From NCBI GenBank assembly GCA_963734625.1, contig CAVTHW010000012.1:124001-188000 (forward strand): DNA of 64,000 bases. Direction: 5' to 3'. This DNA is from CAVTHW01 sp963734625 (GTDB lineage: Bacteria; Acidobacteriota; Terriglobia; Bryobacterales; Bryobacteraceae). The notes under the pieces were generated by a model. That model made no database searches and was not told the origin of the DNA. It saw only the letters and a list, made by a program, of their open reading frames with translations. Positions 62,332 through 64,000 of the stretch are shown one piece after another. Numbering within the stretch: the stretch's first letter is position 1; each line of letters begins with the position of its first letter. The translations under genes were made by a program, and so were the position numbers.

Positions 62332-63651
62332 ATGAAGAAGTTCTACATCGAGACCTTCGGGTGTCAGATGAACGTGCACGACTCGGAGAAGGTCGCCGGC
62401 ACGTTAATCAGCCTGGGTTACCTTCCCGCCGGCAGCATGGAGGATGCGGACCTGGTGCTCTACAACACCTGTAGCATCCGGGAAAAGGCCGAACAGAAAG
62501 TTTATAGCCGTCTACAGCAGTTCAAACGGCGCGGCCAGGGCCGCGTGATCGGCGTGCTGGGGTGCGTGGCGCAGCAGGAAGGCGCGCGGCTCTTCGAACG
62601 GGCGCCTTACGTAAGCCTGGTTTGCGGCTCGGCCAGCTACCGCCAATTACCGTCCTTGCTGGCTGAGTTGGAATGCGGCAACCGCAGGGTCACTGGTCTG
62701 GACCTGGCTACGGAGGAGACGTTCGAGACTCCTTACACCAGGCGCGACATTCCCTACCGCGCGTCCGTGACAATCATGGAGGGGTGCGACAAGTCCTGCG
62801 CCTATTGCGTCGTGCCCGCGACGCGCGGCAAGGAGCGCAGCCGCCCGGCCCAAAGCATCCTCGACGAAGTGAAACTGCTGGCCGAAGGCGGCTGCACCGA
62901 GATTCAGCTTCTGGGACAGAACGTGAGCAGCTACCGCGACCCGCTGGGGGCCGTGCCGGAGTTCGCCAGCCTGCTGGCCCGCGTGGCGAACACCCCCGGG
63001 CTGCGAAGGGTGCGCTTCACGACTTCGCACGCGCGGGATTTCGGCCGCGCGATAGTGGACGCCATCGACGCCAATCCGGTGCTGTGCGACCACGTCCATC
63101 TGCCGGTCCAGTCGGGCTCGACTCAAGTGCTGGAACGCATGCGGCGGCAGTACACGCGGGAAGAGTACCTGGAGCGCATCGCGGATCTGAAAAGCGCCCG
63201 GCGCAAGCTCGCCATCAGCACGGATATGATCGTCGGCTTTCCGGGCGAGACCGAGGCCGATTTCGAGGAGAGCCTCTCCCTGCTGGATTTGGTGGAGTAC
63301 GATTCAGTATTCAGCTTCAAGTACTCGGCGCGTCCCAACACGGCCGCCCTGGAGTTGGATGGGCACGTTCCGGAGGACGAGAAGGGGCGGCGGCTGATCA
63401 TCCTGCAGGAGCGGCAGCGCGCCATACAGATCCGGCGAAATGCGGAGCTGGTGGGAACGGTCCATGAGGTGATGGTCGAAGGATATAACCAGACGACCGG
63501 GCAATGGATCGGCCGTACCAGCCAGAATCGAGTCCTGAATTTCCTGCATCCCCAAGCTAACGGCGAATGCCTGGACGGGAAGTACCTGCAGGTTCGTGTC
63601 ACGCGCGCCGGCCCGAATTCATTGGCGGGCGAAAGCGTGAATCTGCTGTAA
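62332..63651 (+). CDS. miaB: tRNA-2-methylthio-N6-dimethylallyladenosine synthase
   Basis: 439 residues. UPF0004 domain: FYIETFGCQMNVHDSEKVAG, NTCSIREKAEQKVYSR and GVLGCVAQQEGARLFERAP give the three cysteines of the auxiliary cluster. Radical SAM: EGCDKSCAYCVVPATRGKER (CxxxCxxC). The C-terminal TRAM domain is near GTVHEVMVEGYNQTTGQWIG. It methylthiolates i6A37 of tRNAs reading U-starting codons. ATG 62332 is chosen as the first Met before KKFYIETFGC; there is an open frame upstream. It is followed 18 bases later by the bifunctional-nuclease gene, an order common in Acidobacteriota. Confidence 0.96.
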   Translation: MKKFYIETFGCQMNVHDSEKVAGTLISLGYLPAGSMEDADLVLYNTCSIREKAEQKVYSRLQQFKRRGQGRVIGVLGCVAQQEGARLFERAPYVSLVCGSASYRQLPSLLAELECGNRRVTGLDLATEETFETPYTRRDIPYRASVTIMEGCDKSCAYCVVPATRGKERSRPAQSILDEVKLLAEGGCTEIQLLGQNVSSYRDPLGAVPEFASLLARVANTPGLRRVRFTTSHARDFGRAIVDAIDANPVLCDHVHLPVQSGSTQVLERMRRQYTREEYLERIADLKSARRKLAISTDMIVGFPGETEADFEESLSLLDLVEYDSVFSFKYSARPNTAALELDGHVPEDEKGRRLIILQERQRAIQIRRNAELVGTVHEVMVEGYNQTTGQWIGRTSQNRVLNFLHPQANGECLDGKYLQVRVTRAGPNSLAGESVNLL

Positions 63652-63669
63652 TGGGAGAGGAGGGCCCGT

Positions 63670-64000
63670 ATGGAAGTCGAGATGCGAATTCGGGGCCTGA
63701 TGATGGACCCGGTCACGAACAACCCCATCGTCATTCTGAAGGACGTCAACGGCAGCGCCATTCTGCCGATTTGGGTCGGCCACTACGAGGCCCACGCCAT
63801 CGCTCTGGAGATCGAAAAGGTGGCGACGCCCCGGCCCATGACTCACGACCTGATCCGGACCCTGCTTCTGGGCCTGGACGCCGGCGTCCGCAAGATTGTC
63901 GTCAGCGAACTGAAGGACGACACTTTCTACGCCGTGATCTGGCTGGAGAAGGACGGCAAGCTGATCAGCGTCGATTCCCGCCCGAGCGACGCCCTGGCGG
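63670..64000 (+). CDS. Bifunctional nuclease (BFN/DUF151) family protein, N-terminal part
   Basis: 110 residues visible, continuing past the window. VEMRIRGLMMDPVTNNPIVI then LKDVNGSAILPIWVGHYEAH and AIALEIEKVATPRPMTHDLI are the DUF151 core; VSELKDDTFYAVIWLEKDGK and DSRPSDALA complete it. Family members have nuclease activity in plants, and bacterial ones are mostly uncharacterised. GGAGAGGAGG precedes the ATG. It is probably cotranscribed with miaB. Confidence 0.92.
   Translation, partial: MEVEMRIRGLMMDPVTNNPIVILKDVNGSAILPIWVGHYEAHAIALEIEKVATPRPMTHDLIRTLLLGLDAGVRKIVVSELKDDTFYAVIWLEKDGKLISVDSRPSDALA

Overview
The window looks like chromosome of an Acidobacteriota bacterium of the Solibacter/Bryobacterales type. 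This is inferred from gene content, not from a search. The evidence is high-GC coding sequence, an ADOP-type orphan FtsX permease under a PadR regulator, an acidobacterial VWFA-related protein, DUF4252 proteins behind an ECF sigma factor, several DUF1080/Gfo-Idh/xylose-isomerase-like sugar genes, and many dispersed palindromic repeats.

Layout. 1-8.6 kb: a partial M20 peptidase, small envelope proteins, an OmpH/Skp chaperone, a broken glycosylphosphotransferase, pyrE, a VOC protein, a DUF6057 membrane protein paired with a c-type-heme beta-propeller, RidA and tRNA-His. 8.8-10.5 kb: a decayed group II intron whose reverse transcriptase is split by a hicBA toxin-antitoxin cassette lying between two copies of an 87-bp palindromic repeat. 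10.5-18.2 kb: MarC, an ECF sigma/anti-sigma/DUF4252 operon, an M2 peptidase, an efflux adaptor, a PH-like membrane protein, and vapB with a gutted vapC. 18.4-25 kb: two PadR-regulated membrane units and a repeat-rich, duplicated and eroding stretch. 25-29 kb: clpC coupled to a LolD-like ATPase, then a metallo-beta-lactamase-fold protein.

29.6-38.9 kb is a sugar uptake and processing block. It holds two Gfo/Idh/MocA oxidoreductases, a TIM-barrel isomerase, two DUF1080 proteins, a mutarotase-like protein and a complete ribose-type ABC importer (ATPase, permease, binding lipoprotein). An apparently intact group II intron (about 39.04-40.91 kb) sits between this block and a receiver/MinD-type ATPase gene. 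42-59.8 kb is ordinary housekeeping and envelope content: RibBA with an altered GTP cyclohydrolase half, HtpX, an RlmI-like methyltransferase, a radical SAM protein, an ABC-F ATPase, a Fur-family regulator, a fused spermidine-synthase membrane protein, a VWA protein, an atypical receiver, a CocE-type hydrolase and a DUF58 protein. An IS110-family element lies at about 60-61.5 kb, and miaB plus a bifunctional-nuclease gene close the window.

Three signals matter most. (1) An 87-bp palindromic element is present four times. Two copies lie inside protein-coding genes and keep the reading frame (29 codons), and one pair flanks hicBA inside the intron. (2) The group II introns sit directly after a hairpin in a dispersed repeat bounded by inverted copies of one motif; a third copy of the repeat, at 17827-17891, appears to be an empty site. 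(3) About fifteen single-base indels, mostly insertions, break otherwise well-conserved genes, including clpC and htpX. That pattern looks more like uncorrected sequencing indels than gene decay, so the pseudogene calls need care.
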